From positions 2,666,001 to 2,730,000 of the forward strand of contig NZ_CP036348.1 in NCBI RefSeq assembly GCF_007753095.1: 64,000 nucleotides of DNA, given 5' to 3'. Below are positions 46,618 to 55,408 of the stretch, piece by piece. How positions within the stretch are numbered: position 1 is the stretch's first letter; each line of letters starts with the position of its first letter. Made by a program: the position numbers and the translations under genes. Source of the DNA: Rosistilla carotiformis (GTDB lineage Bacteria > Planctomycetota > Planctomycetia > Pirellulales > Pirellulaceae). The notes beneath the pieces were generated by a model. The model did not search any database. It saw nothing but the letters and a program-made list of their open reading frames with translations, and was not told the origin of the DNA.

Positions 46618-46652
46618 GAGCCGACTCGGTAATCGAGTCGGCTCTTTGCGTT
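46618..46652 (+). terminator. Intrinsic terminator
   Basis: A perfect 11-bp stem (GAGCCGACTCG at 46618-46628 and its complement at 46634-46644) with a five-base loop is followed by TTTGCGTTTATT. It lies 38 bases after the 45995 gene. Confidence 0.85.
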
Positions 46653-46676
46653 TATTAGTTGGCCAAGCCGAACGAA

Positions 46677-48971
46677 CTAGCGAGCCACGGCCGTTGTCAA
46701 TTCGAGCGCGAGGTCTTGAGCTGCCTTCAAATCGAGTTTTCCCGTCCCCAGTAATGGAATCTCGGAGACCTCAACAAAGCTGTCTCGCGAAGGGATGTAT
46801 ATGTTCGGCAGTCCTGCTGCTGCCAGCTGCTTTCGCAAATCGTCGGGATCCTTGTCGGTGGTCAGGTGTAAAACAACCAGCCGTTCACCCTTCTTCGAAT
46901 CGGGGACCGCGGTCACCATCACACGAATTTGGTCGTCCTCATCTCCTTCACAAAGCGCCTTGGCCAATTCCTCTTCGACTTGGATGTGAGGGACCATTTC
47001 GCCACCGATTTTTGAAAATCGGCTAACACGCCCGGTGATGTGGATGAAGCCCTCTTTATCAATTTTGGCAACATCTCCCGTGGCGTACCAACCGTCGCGA
47101 ATCGCTTCGCATGTGAGATCGTCACGCCCCATGTAGCCTTTCATGACGTTCGCCCCACTGATCATCAATAGGCCGTCGGTGTCGGCCGGTAGGTCTTCTC
47201 CATCGTCCGGCGAGACAACCTTTGCCGCTACGCCGTTAACGGGGCGCCCGACAGAACACTCGCGACAATCGATTTGGAATTTCTCAACGCTCCGCGACGG
47301 CGGCACGTTGACCGAGACCAGCGGGCTCAATTCGGTTGCACCGTAACCCTCCACCGGACGGACGCCGAAGCGTTTCTCGAACTGGTCGGCCAAGGCGATC
47401 GGCATCTTCTCGGCTCCCACGACGACGACGTCCAGCGTCTTGAATTGCTCGGGTTCGATCCGTCGCAGGTAACCACGCAGGAATGTCGGCGTCCCCAGCA
47501 TGACAGTCGCCTTGTATTTCTCCGCCAATTTGCCGACTTGCTTGGCATCCAGCGGGTTGAAGTGGTACGCCCCCGTTGCGGGCAATGCGTTGACGCCCCA
47601 CAGCGTGATCGCATATCCAAAGGAATGGAAGAACGGAAGCACACCCAGCACGGTGTCGTCCTTCTTCAACCGAACCACGCTGTCGATCGCGTCGACGTTG
47701 TGGCCAATATTGGCATACGTCAACATCACTCCCTTGGGCGTTCCGGTGGAACCGGATGTGAAGATGACGGTCAGGATGTCGTCCCCTTGGACGTTCTGCA
47801 AACCCAGTAGCCATTCGGTGAGCCGCGCCGGAAACACAAAGCCGCCTAGGATGCCTGAAAGTTTGTCCATCCATCCGACACGGTCCTTGATGTCCTCCAG
47901 GTAAACCATTTCTGCATCGAGGTTGAAGTCGAACTTTTCCATGAATCGGCGACTTGTTAAGACATGCTTGATCCCGGCGGTGTGAATGCACTTGTTCATC
48001 ACGTCCGATGAGACCGTGTAGTTTAAATTCACGCCGACGCGCCGATCGATCGCCATTGCAAAGTTGACGGCGACGGCGGGCACGCTGGGTGGAAGCAAGA
48101 TCCCAACATTGACTTCGTTGTCGGCCAAAATTTCGCGACGCAACATTTTACGGAGCGCCAAGATCCGCACCAGCAACGTCTTGCCGCTGAGTTCCGTTCC
48201 CGTCGAATCGGCCGACTTAATGCCACGGCCACTGCTGCGCAACGAACGGATCAATCGGCGCGTTAAGACAGGGGTTCGCGTGCCATTTTGCTTGGAAGCT
48301 TCCGCGTTCAATTGCTGCACCTTCTCGCGGACCGTGGCGACGGGCGTCTGCGTAGGCAGCGGTTTACCGATATAAAGTGTCAACGTGCGACGCGTCAGTT
48401 GCGGCATCTTCCGCAAAAATCGGCCGCCCGAATTGCTGAAGATGCTTCCCCACATGCCATCCAAATAAACGGGCACGATCGGGGCTTCGGTCCCTTTGAG
48501 GATCTTCTCCATCCCGGGACGGAAGGCTTGCAGTTGTCCGTTGCGTGAAATTCCCCCTTCGGGAAACAGGCCGATCACCTTGCCTTGGTTCAGTCCGTCG
48601 CGCCCCGCCTTCAGCGCCCGGGCGATCGATTTGGGGCTGCTGGTCATCATGATCGAACCAAACACCTTCCCCAACGCAAACATGAACTTGCCGCGGAAGT
48701 TGCTCGCGTCGACGATGAAATGTACCGGCCGTGGGATGAACCACAACATCAACGATCCGTCGAGCCACGAGACGTGATTCGAGCACAACAGATAGCCTCC
48801 TTCGGCGGGCAGGTTCTCGAGTCCGACAACCCGCTTGCGATAAAGACAGGCGAACAAGCCGCGAAAGTAAAGCCGGACAAACCATTCCCATTGCATGAAA
48901 ATCGCCAACACCAACAGCGCGTGAAGAGCGATGACCGACAGGACAATGGCCAGCAATATTTGAAGCAACAT
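46677..48971 (-). CDS. Aas-like fusion: PlsC acyltransferase plus AMP-binding ligase
   Basis: 764 residues from the ATG at 48971 (MLLQILLAIVLSVIALHALL helix). The N-terminal acyltransferase has SNHVSWLDG (HX4D) and LFPEGGISRNG. The C-terminal AMP-binding domain starts near 275 and has the phosphate loop IFTSGSTGTPKGV, EGYGATELSPLVSVN, YATGDVAKIDKEG and GRVSRFSKIGGEMV. E. coli Aas, with the same two domains, re-acylates lysophospholipids after joining a fatty acid to ACP. No LplT-type transporter domain or gene is seen. It could serve lipid repair in the inner membrane. The Lys of the C-terminal GTGKLD is present. Confidence 0.92.
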   Translation of the reverse strand: MLLQILLAIVLSVIALHALLVLAIFMQWEWFVRLYFRGLFACLYRKRVVGLENLPAEGGYLLCSNHVSWLDGSLMLWFIPRPVHFIVDASNFRGKFMFALGKVFGSIMMTSSPKSIARALKAGRDGLNQGKVIGLFPEGGISRNGQLQAFRPGMEKILKGTEAPIVPVYLDGMWGSIFSNSGGRFLRKMPQLTRRTLTLYIGKPLPTQTPVATVREKVQQLNAEASKQNGTRTPVLTRRLIRSLRSSGRGIKSADSTGTELSGKTLLVRILALRKMLRREILADNEVNVGILLPPSVPAVAVNFAMAIDRRVGVNLNYTVSSDVMNKCIHTAGIKHVLTSRRFMEKFDFNLDAEMVYLEDIKDRVGWMDKLSGILGGFVFPARLTEWLLGLQNVQGDDILTVIFTSGSTGTPKGVMLTYANIGHNVDAIDSVVRLKKDDTVLGVLPFFHSFGYAITLWGVNALPATGAYHFNPLDAKQVGKLAEKYKATVMLGTPTFLRGYLRRIEPEQFKTLDVVVVGAEKMPIALADQFEKRFGVRPVEGYGATELSPLVSVNVPPSRSVEKFQIDCRECSVGRPVNGVAAKVVSPDDGEDLPADTDGLLMISGANVMKGYMGRDDLTCEAIRDGWYATGDVAKIDKEGFIHITGRVSRFSKIGGEMVPHIQVEEELAKALCEGDEDDQIRVMVTAVPDSKKGERLVVLHLTTDKDPDDLRKQLAAAGLPNIYIPSRDSFVEVSEIPLLGTGKLDLKAAQDLALELTTAVAR

Positions 48972-49213
48972 CTTGGACCGTGTTGGGAACGAGTTCGAGA
49001 ACAATGGATGAATGATGGGGACCTATTCCCCAGTTTATAGACAAATCGGCTCCAGAAGGAGACGAGTTTTTCGCTGTAACGAGAGAGCCTCTTTTTGGGA
49101 GCGGGTTTCGGTACTTTAGAGAGAACTTGCTATACTTGCTCTCCGGCGGAGTCTTCGCTCCGCTCTCTCCTACCTGAACTATTTGCCCACCCCGCTGCCC
49201 AAGATCTGCTGCC

Positions 49214-50755
49214 ATGAACAGGTTCCGCATCCCCGGCGTCTCGCGCTCCATCTCCCCAGACTTCCCATCGACTTCGCCCTCCGAGCCTTCAAGGCTTGGC
49301 AAGCTGGCCGGCTTGAAGCGGTGGCCGTTCGCTTGGCTCTTTGTCAGCCTGGTCGCCGGTTCGGCGCTCGCAAAAGAGGCGAAGCCCGACCCGAACTTGA
49401 CGGCGGCCCAAGCGGTCGCTGCCCGGTTTACCGATGCGGCGACCTGGACGGATCTATTTAACGGCAAAGACCTCACCGGCTGGCAGGGAGACACCGAGGG
49501 CTACGTTGCTCAGGATGGCCTGCTGGTCTGTCAGAAAGGCGCCAAGCTGCTGCTCACCGAGAAGGAGTATGGCGACTTTGCCTTCCAGTTCGATTTCAAA
49601 TTGGAACCGAGCGGCAACAATGGAATCGGGATTCGCGTTCCCGCCGATGGACACCCTTCGACCGATGGCATGGAGATTCAAATCCTCGATCACGACGGGG
49701 ACAAATACAACGCCCAGATCGAACTGGCCAATGGGAAAACGCAGCGAATCAACAAACTGAAGCCGTGGCAGGTCCATGGTTCGGTCTACGGCATCTTCCC
49801 CGCAAAAACAGGGTACCTGAAACCGGTTGGCCAATGGAACACGCAGACGATTGTCGCGATCGAAGACCACGTCATCGTGATCCTCAACGGCGCGGTGATC
49901 GTCGACGTCTTCCTGGACGACCAGATGCCGATCGATGGCAAAGCGCACCCCGGCAAAGATCGACGCAAAGGGCACCTGGTGTTGTCCGGGCACAACGACC
50001 ATGTCGAATTCCGGAACCTGAAGATCGCCGACTACAGCGTCTCGCCCCCTGTCGCCCAATCGAAAGCCGACAACACACCGCCCCCCGGTTTTGTCAGCCT
50101 GTTCAACGGCCAAGACCTCAGCGGCTGGAAGGGGCTCGCCGATGGCAACGCCAACCGCCGCCGAGCGTTAGCGGGCAAGGAACTCGAAGCGGCCCAAGCG
50201 GCTGCCGACGAGGTCATGCAGGCGCACTGGAGCGTCGTCGATGGCGTGCTGACCTATGACGGCAAGGGGCAAAGCCTGTGTACCGACAAAGACTACGGCG
50301 ACTTTGAAATGTACATCGATTGGAAGATTCCCCCCGGAGCCGATTCGGGGCTGTATCTGCGCGGCACGCCGCAAGTTCAAATCTGGGACCCCTGGGATCC
50401 ACGCGTCAAACCGGGCGAATTGCCCCCCGCCGACGCCCTCGCCTGGGTCGCCGCCTACCGCAACGGCCGCAATCTCGGTTCGGGAGGACTTTGGAACAAC
50501 CAGCGTTGGCGAAACGCGCCGACCACATTGGCCGACAACCCGCCGGGGCAGTGGAACACGTTTTTCATTCGCATGGTGGGAGAAAAGGTCAGCATCTGGC
50601 TGAACAAAAAGCAGATCGTCGATCGCGTGGTGCTTGAAAATTACTGGGACAAGACCCGCAAGCAACCGCTCGCCCGAGCGGACCAGATCGAACTGCAACA
50701 CCACGGCAGCGAGCTGTTCTTCAAGAACATCTACCTCCGCGAACTCCCCTATTGA
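49214..50755 (+). CDS. Secreted protein with two DUF1080 domains
   Basis: 513 residues. A long N-terminus (about 40 residues, Ser/Pro/Arg-rich) precedes a hydrophobic core (PFAWLFVSLVAGSALA), so secretion is likely. Domain 1 (about 72-275) has DLFNGKDLTGWQGDTEGYVA and GDFAFQFDFKLEPSGNNGIG. Domain 2 (about 290-513) has SLFNGQDLSGWKGLADGNAN and GDFEMYIDWKIPPGADSGL, ending FFKNIYLREL. DUF1080 is a concanavalin-like jelly-roll found in 3-keto-disaccharide hydrolases and related carbohydrate-acting proteins of planctomycetes. Substrate is probably a polysaccharide. Two domains in one chain are less usual than one. Confidence 0.9.
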   Translation: MNRFRIPGVSRSISPDFPSTSPSEPSRLGKLAGLKRWPFAWLFVSLVAGSALAKEAKPDPNLTAAQAVAARFTDAATWTDLFNGKDLTGWQGDTEGYVAQDGLLVCQKGAKLLLTEKEYGDFAFQFDFKLEPSGNNGIGIRVPADGHPSTDGMEIQILDHDGDKYNAQIELANGKTQRINKLKPWQVHGSVYGIFPAKTGYLKPVGQWNTQTIVAIEDHVIVILNGAVIVDVFLDDQMPIDGKAHPGKDRRKGHLVLSGHNDHVEFRNLKIADYSVSPPVAQSKADNTPPPGFVSLFNGQDLSGWKGLADGNANRRRALAGKELEAAQAAADEVMQAHWSVVDGVLTYDGKGQSLCTDKDYGDFEMYIDWKIPPGADSGLYLRGTPQVQIWDPWDPRVKPGELPPADALAWVAAYRNGRNLGSGGLWNNQRWRNAPTTLADNPPGQWNTFFIRMVGEKVSIWLNKKQIVDRVVLENYWDKTRKQPLARADQIELQHHGSELFFKNIYLRELPY

Positions 50756-50810
50756 TCGCGAGATTCCTTGCGACCGGCGCGATCGCGGCCGCGGCGGAGA
50801 GACTTTTCAC

Positions 50811-51224
50811 ATGATTTCCAAAATAATTCCTGTCGCGAGTCGAGCGCTCGTTGACGGCAGGGATTGTCTGGATACCATGGTGATATTGAGACCGGTTATC
50901 AACAGATCCCTATTGGCGATTCCCTTGAGTAACGAAACCCTCTTAAACGTTTTCCCGACCGACGACGAACGCCACCGCTTGGTCGTTGCAATTCAACGAT
51001 GCGATGGCGACGCAGACCGCTTGGTGCTGCGTCAAGAAACGTTTTCTCAAGATGTGGGCTGGTTCACGCAGAGCTGCATTGCCATCGAGCCGGAGCAATT
51101 GCCCGGTTTAAAGATGGCTCTGACCAGCAATACCGCTCGCAAGCTTCAACGCCCCTGCCGGAGCGGTGGAGCGTCACCAGCGGTACTCAGTTTCAGCGAA
51201 GCCGCAGCCAGCCGCGTCGGCTAA
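50811..51224 (+). CDS. Small conserved protein, unknown function
   Basis: 137 codons from the ATG at 50811. The core (DDERHRLVVAIQRCDGDADR, LVLRQETFSQDVGWFTQSCI, then EPEQLPGLKMALTSN) reads as a genuine beta-rich domain, and I recall similar VGWF-QS proteins in other planctomycetes. The C-terminal ~25 residues are low complexity. No signal peptide. It lies between the DUF1080 gene and the convergent ferritin-like gene. Function is not recognised; gene status is likely on sequence character, not on search. Confidence 0.6.
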   Translation: MISKIIPVASRALVDGRDCLDTMVILRPVINRSLLAIPLSNETLLNVFPTDDERHRLVVAIQRCDGDADRLVLRQETFSQDVGWFTQSCIAIEPEQLPGLKMALTSNTARKLQRPCRSGGASPAVLSFSEAAASRVG

Positions 51225-51261
51225 CTTTCGCCGCCGTTCAATTCCGGCGAGCCCAGGTCGC

Positions 51262-51720
51262 TTAGCCCGACTTCTTGGCGGAGTGGGTTGCAGCGGCACC
51301 GGCAGCTGACGAATTACGCAGCAGCTTGGTGTATTCGTCCACACCCTCTTGTTCGTCCTTGAGGATATCTTCCAGGAAGATCACCAAGGGGCGATTTCCT
51401 TCTGCGAGTTCCAAGGCTTTTTCGTACATTTCTACCGCCTTGGCTTCGAATTCCAGGCTGAATTGCAGAACCTCTTGCAGGTCGCGCGATTGTCGGATCT
51501 CGTTGCGCGTTGCAACGGGCACGCCACCCAATGCGACAATCTTGTCGCCGACGAGTTGGGCGTGGCCAAACGATTCCTTCGCGTCGCCGAGAAAACGGTC
51601 GGCGTAAACTTCGCGCCAGACACCTTCAATGATGAATCCGGCCTGCGAGTATTGCGCGACGCCGGTCCATTCGTGCTTGAGAATTTCGTTCAGTTGAGTG
51701 ATTAGTTCTTGGCTTGCCAT
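51262..51720 (-). CDS. Ferritin-like / bacterioferritin family protein
   Basis: 152 residues with AAGGAA eight bases before the ATG. The four-helix bundle pattern is clear: LNEILKHEWTGVAQYSQAGF, GDAKESFGHAQLVGDKIVAL, SLEFEAKAVEMYEKALEL and VIFLEDILKDEQEGVDEYTK. Glu and His residues are placed for a di-iron site (E17, E in AKESFGHAQ, E in LEFEAKAVEMY, E in LKDEQEGVDEY). The family stores or detoxifies iron in the cytoplasm; this could equally be a Dps- or rubrerythrin-like variant. A Fur-box-like sequence about 133 bases upstream suggests iron control. Confidence 0.88.
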   Translation of the reverse strand: MASQELITQLNEILKHEWTGVAQYSQAGFIIEGVWREVYADRFLGDAKESFGHAQLVGDKIVALGGVPVATRNEIRQSRDLQEVLQFSLEFEAKAVEMYEKALELAEGNRPLVIFLEDILKDEQEGVDEYTKLLRNSSAAGAAATHSAKKSG

Positions 51721-52112
51721 GATGAGTTTCCTTTAGAGCTGGAAGTCGTCTGTAATCGTTGGGGTACACTTGAAGCCTATCGAGATTACAGGCCAAGCAG
51801 AAGACCAGAAAATGGCGTAATCCGCTGGTTTTTCGATATAATTCGTGGTCTTGAAAGTGAGTCTCAGTTGCCCACGATCGAGTGTCGGTTGGGCGGATGA
51901 AACTTTCCGGCGGACGCTTCGGAAAGACTCAATAATTGCCTTCAAAAGGCTCCCCCGCCAAAGCATCCTCGAGAGCGCCGATCGGACCAGAGGCCGGCTG
52001 TAGACTAACACCACAAACCGCCGGGGTATTGTGACTTCGCGTCCTCAACGCGGAACGGATATTCTGATAAATTGCCAGGCGGCAATGCACTCACTCACGC
52101 AGGAACCGATCT
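51721..52112. other. Divergent intergenic region between ferritin-like and ArsR genes
   Basis: About 390 bases. No convincing gene; open frames here are short and lack domains. It holds the Fur-box-like site at 51853-51871 and, near 52073, a small ATTGCC/GGCAAT hairpin 28 bases before the ArsR start. Promoters for both genes should be here. Confidence 0.5.
51853..51871. promoter_or_regulatory. Fur-box-like sequence
   Basis: The 19-mer GAAAGTGAGTCTCAGTTGC matches 11 of 19 positions of the classic Fur consensus (GATAATGATAATCATTATC) and has a palindromic TGAGTCTCA core. It lies 133 bases upstream of the ferritin-like gene start. Confidence 0.4.
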
Positions 52113-52442
52113 GTGGCAAATTCAAATCCCTCCGATGAAGACCGTTGTGCTGTTTACCTCAAGGCGATCGCGGATTCGCTGCGGTTGCAAATCGTCCGCG
52201 CGTTGCAGGCGGGGCCGTTGAGCGTTTCCGACCTCGCGTTGGCGCTCGACCAAGAGGTCGGGACCGTTTCGCACCATCTGCGCGTACTCTACCACGCAAA
52301 CCTTGTTACCACGCAGCGCGAGGGGAAGTTTATCTATTACTCACTGAACCAAGGTGTTCTGGGCGGGCAGGCGAAAACGCGGCGCGGCGCGTTGGACTTC
52401 GGTTGCTGCAAGTTGGATATGGGCCCTGCATCAGGAGACTGA
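52113..52442 (+). CDS. ArsR/SmtB-family winged-helix repressor
   Basis: 109 residues with GTG start; AGGA lies about nine bases upstream. The winged-helix core is at about 14-82: LKAIADSLRLQIVRAL, LSVSDLALALDQEVGTVSHH (recognition helix), LRVLYHANLVTTQREGKFIYY. The C-terminus has a GCCKLD cysteine pair that could help bind a soft metal; the alpha-3 ELCV(C)DL motif of ArsR/SmtB is not present. Such repressors leave DNA on binding metal or another cue. The stop codon abuts the ATG of a 43-codon ORF, and the COG0523 GTPase follows, so it probably controls metal homeostasis of its own operon. Confidence 0.9.
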   Translation: MANSNPSDEDRCAVYLKAIADSLRLQIVRALQAGPLSVSDLALALDQEVGTVSHHLRVLYHANLVTTQREGKFIYYSLNQGVLGGQAKTRRGALDFGCCKLDMGPASGD

Positions 52443-52574
52443 ATGATTGACAAACATTCTGACGTTCGTGAGAATGTCGGTGTTTACACACGTTCGGTTT
52501 CCGCCCCCTTCTTTCAAGCGTTCGCCTATGGCACGCTCGAATGCGCCCTGTATCCGTTGAGGTTCCCACGATGA
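52443..52574 (+). CDS. Candidate 43-residue microprotein in the ArsR operon
   Basis: The ATG at 52443 follows the ArsR stop with no gap (TGAATG) and has AGGAGA six bases upstream, a better ribosome-binding site than either neighbour has. The frame ends in TGA at 52572 that overlaps the GTPase ATG at 52571 as ATGA. The product begins MIDKHSDVREN, has a central aromatic stretch (SAPFFQAFAYG), one Cys, and ends PLRFPR. Spacing at both ends is what translational coupling looks like. It could be a real small protein or a leader that couples GTPase translation to ArsR. No homology is known to me. Confidence 0.5.
   Translation: MIDKHSDVRENVGVYTRSVSAPFFQAFAYGTLECALYPLRFPR
52454..52477. promoter_or_regulatory. 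11-2-11 palindrome, candidate ArsR operator
   Basis: ACATTCTGACG-TT-CGTGAGAATGT pairs at 10 of 11 positions, with only a central G/G mismatch. ArsR/SmtB proteins bind 12-2-12 imperfect inverted repeats, and this has that geometry. It lies inside the 43-codon ORF, upstream of the GTPase. An RNA hairpin that masks or couples translation is the alternative reading. Confidence 0.5.
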
Positions 52575-53668
52575 CATCTCCTATCCGCTTCATCATGATT
52601 GGCGGCTTCCTTGGCGCTGGCAAGACAACGCTGATCCAGAAGCTTGCCCAACGCTTCCAAGCCGATGGCAAACACGTTTGCATCGTGACCAACGACCAAG
52701 CCGCCGGGCTGGTCGATACAGAGCTGCTGAAGAGCCAGGGCTTTGAAGTCAACGAGGTCGCCGGTTCCTGCTTCTGCTGCAACTTCGACGGGCTGACCGA
52801 CGCGATGGACGAATTCGAATCGCGTCGTCGCCCCGACGTGATCCTTGCCGAACCAGTGGGCAGCTGCACCGATCTGATTGCCACGATTGCGATTCCGATG
52901 ATGGAGCGGTTGGGGGAAAAATTCGTTCACAGCCCCTATGCGGTGATCTTAAAACCGAAGCACGGTCTAAAGATCCTTTCGGGTTCCGGCGGTGGGTTCT
53001 CGGAAAAGGCGGAATACATCTTCCGCAAGCAGTTGGAAGAATCGGAGATCATCCTGCTGAACCGGATCGATGAACTGAGCGACGGGGAAGTCGAAGAGCT
53101 GAAGGCTCGCGTCGACGAACAGTATCCGGGGCGTCAAGTGATTTGCATCTCAGCCAAGACGGGCGAGAACCTGGACGCGTTGTACGAAGCGTTTCAACAG
53201 CTCGCCTCGCCGCGCGACACGACCATGGAAGTCGATTACGACGTCTACGCCGATGGCGAAGCGGAGCTTGGCTGGCTGAATGCCACCGCCGTCTTGGAAA
53301 GCCCCTCGCCGATGCCGTTGGATCGGGTTGCCGTTGAACTCGTCGAGCACCTGCGGCAAAGCTTGGCAAAGGTCGGTGCCGAACCGGGGCATTTAAAGGT
53401 GCTCTGTAGCGGCAACGACAGCGTCAGCGTCGCCAATCTGATCGATAGCGATTCGGCGACCGTGTTGTCGGTCTCCAGTGAAGTCCACGTTCCCAAGGCC
53501 ACGGCGATCATCAACGCCCGCGTTCGGCTGGCTCCGGAGCAGCTAAGCTCTCTGGTCAACGAAGCGGTCGCTGCGACGGCGAAATGCTTCGCTGCAACGT
53601 TCGACGTGCCGCTGTCGGAAAGCTTCCGTCCCGGGCGCCCCACGCCCACCCATCGTGTGCAGCGATAG
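52571..53668 (+). CDS. COG0523 (CobW-like) GTPase, putative metallochaperone
   Basis: 365 residues from the ATG at 52571; an in-frame ATG at 52541 is possible. Motifs are GGFLGAGKTT (Walker A, about 11-20), the metal motif GSCFCC (C67, C69, C70), DVILAEPVGSC and NRID for guanine specificity. The C-terminal half differs from the usual CobW_C domain and carries VEVDYDVYADGEAELGWLNA-type strands. Family members use GTP hydrolysis to deliver Zn, Co, Ni or Fe to target proteins. The operon with ArsR suggests the gene is switched by metal level. A ZinT/DksA-type partner is not seen nearby. Confidence 0.93.
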   Translation: MTSPIRFIMIGGFLGAGKTTLIQKLAQRFQADGKHVCIVTNDQAAGLVDTELLKSQGFEVNEVAGSCFCCNFDGLTDAMDEFESRRRPDVILAEPVGSCTDLIATIAIPMMERLGEKFVHSPYAVILKPKHGLKILSGSGGGFSEKAEYIFRKQLEESEIILLNRIDELSDGEVEELKARVDEQYPGRQVICISAKTGENLDALYEAFQQLASPRDTTMEVDYDVYADGEAELGWLNATAVLESPSPMPLDRVAVELVEHLRQSLAKVGAEPGHLKVLCSGNDSVSVANLIDSDSATVLSVSSEVHVPKATAIINARVRLAPEQLSSLVNEAVAATAKCFAATFDVPLSESFRPGRPTPTHRVQR

Positions 53669-53821
53669 CTTGAGAGCGTCCGTTTGTGCGGTCGCGACAG
53701 CCTTATCGTTCGCGTTGGTTTGAGCGTGCCTTTGGATGAGCGCTTGTGCCACTTCGGGGCTTAATTGGCAATCCAGAGCCACTAGGGCCGCGTCAAAGGT
53801 CGATGCGGAAACCTTCCGGGG

Positions 53822-53853
53822 AAATAAAAAACCCAGGCTGCGACACCTGGGTA
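53822..53853 (-). terminator. Intrinsic terminator of the DUF1559 gene
   Basis: Read on the minus strand, a seven-base stem (ACCCAGG at 53831-53837 with its complement at 53846-53852) is followed by TTTTTTATTTC. It lies about 40 bases after the stop of the minus-strand gene ending at 53891. Confidence 0.75.
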
Positions 53854-53890
53854 GTTCGTTCTGATTTCTCGATTGGCAGTCAGTTATCGA

Positions 53891-55030
53891 CTATAGATCG
53901 TCGTCCGAAAGCACGTATTCGTTGAACGGCACGCCGGATCCCTTGCCGTAAGGGGTCAGCAACGCTTGGTAGACGCGGTAATCGATTTCATCATTGATGA
54001 ACCGCATGCCACCGTCAGCGAATGCAGCATTTGCACCGCCGGTGTGATAGGAGCTAGGACGAGCACGCTCTTGCAAAGTACCCGACGCAAGCGTTTCCGT
54101 GTAAATATCGCCGCCGTTGATTTTCATTGGCTCGGTTGGAGTCGCGGCGCCTGAACGATTCTGTGGATCAGCAAACCACCACAACGAACCTGTGCTCGCT
54201 TCCACTGCTTGAGCACTCATGCTGCCAACGCCCCCTGGTACAAGGTGAGCTGCTGGAGTCGAGCTGACCCAATACCATTGCCGCGCTTGAACACTTTCTG
54301 AAAACAGCATGGTTTGCGCTTTCGAATCTCGGATATTTTCCATGCGAACCTTCGGCCCCTGCACTGTAATCCCATCCGCCCACTGCGTGACAGTCGCCGG
54401 ATCAACACCAGCCGCATCCCCTGGCAAGGTACGGAGATTGAAAACACCATTTGCTGGACTGCTGACATCAACCGTCGATGGAGACGACGGTGCTGTACCA
54501 CCAGGAAAAGCGTTGTAGAAAGTGCCGTTGTTGCTGATGTAGCTGTTCATACCAAATTCCTCGGTGGAATTTGAAACATCGCTAGGGCATTGGAAGATTT
54601 CCATGTTGGGAATCTTCCGTCCGTCGTATCCATCGGCCGACGCAAACGCGGAGTCAGTCGAGAGCAACGAATACTTATTGACGGTCCAGAATTCGTAAAC
54701 CGGTTGGTTGTCCAAGTCGGCCAACAAGGCAACTGCCCAGGTACCAAACTTGGCGTGCGCCGAAGGCGTGACGCCGTTAATCAGCGGATCGGTGGTGACG
54801 GCATCGTAGTCGCCGTAGTGTTGCATGTACCCAGGAAACTGACCCTTGCGCATTTCGTATTGAATTGCTGCGAGTCCGAGGTTGCGGATGTTGTTCGCGC
54901 ATTGCGTCTTACGAGCGGTTTCCCGAGCTCGCTGGACCGCGGGGACAAGCAGCCCCATCAAGATTCCGATGATGGCAATCACCACCAGCAGCTCGACCAA
55001 TGTAAAACCTAACCGTTGACGCTGCACCAT
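53891..55030 (-). CDS. DUF1559 protein with prepilin-type N-terminus
   Basis: 379 residues. GGAG lies about ten bases before the ATG. The leader is short (MVQRQRLG), then [18 protein letters not shown], a class III prepilin signal with Glu at +5, and [22 protein letters not shown]1559 marks include [28 protein letters not shown], and the C-terminal [17 protein letters not shown]. Compared with the copy at 7877 it has a longer middle region with Thr/Ser/Pro loops. It stands alone with its own terminator, divergent from the barrel-protein gene. Function of the family is unknown. Confidence 0.93.
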   Translation of the reverse strand: MVQRQRLGFTLVELLVVIAIIGILMGLLVPAVQRARETARKTQCANNIRNLGLAAIQYEMRKGQFPGYMQHYGDYDAVTTDPLINGVTPSAHAKFGTWAVALLADLDNQPVYEFWTVNKYSLLSTDSAFASADGYDGRKIPNMEIFQCPSDVSNSTEEFGMNSYISNNGTFYNAFPGGTAPSSPSTVDVSSPANGVFNLRTLPGDAAGVDPATVTQWADGITVQGPKVRMENIRDSKAQTMLFSESVQARQWYWVSSTPAAHLVPGGVGSMSAQAVEASTGSLWWFADPQNRSGAATPTEPMKINGGDIYTETLASGTLQERARPSSYHTGGANAAFADGGMRFINDEIDYRVYQALLTPYGKGSGVPFNEYVLSDDDL

Positions 55031-55408
55031 CTCTCCACTCCTCTGATATCAAGATAAGAATTTGGGGTGTGTTTTTTTCAGTCCCTGGTACGGGAATTGT
55101 CTCACAATGGTGAATCAAAGTCCAGCAAACAAACGTTAAATTTTCGAGCGGTAAACGGGAACGTAACCCGCATGATTTTCAGGGTTTACGTCGTCCCAAC
55201 GGCATTCCCCACCAATGGAATGCAAAATGGGCAGTCTACGGCATTCTTGCCGCCTTTGCCTTCGATTCTGCTGGTGCTGCCTGCTCCGGGTCGATGGATT
55301 GTAGCAATAACTCGGATCATTTCGTTTGCTGGAACGCCTAACAGTCAACAAGCCCCGGCGGGGGGTGGAGCTCGGCGTTTCAAATCGACACGTTAAGGAA
55401 GCAGAGCG
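55031..55408. other. Divergent intergenic region
   Basis: About 380 bases between the DUF1559 gene and the barrel-protein gene. It contains GTAAAC/GTTTAC half-sites near 55150-55190 and a GCATTCC hairpin at 55202-55223. No gene is seen. AAGGAAG at about 55393 is the ribosome-binding site of the next gene. Confidence 0.5.

Noticed and set aside
49106-49136. Promoter with TATACT before the DUF1080 gene
   Set aside because: The TATACT at 49131 is acceptable but no -35 lies at 16-18 bases; the best candidate is TTTCGG at 19 bases, too weak to list.
51733-52014. Minus-strand frame of 93 codons upstream of the ferritin-like gene
   Set aside because: It runs through the presumed promoter and Fur-like site and shows no recognisable protein character.
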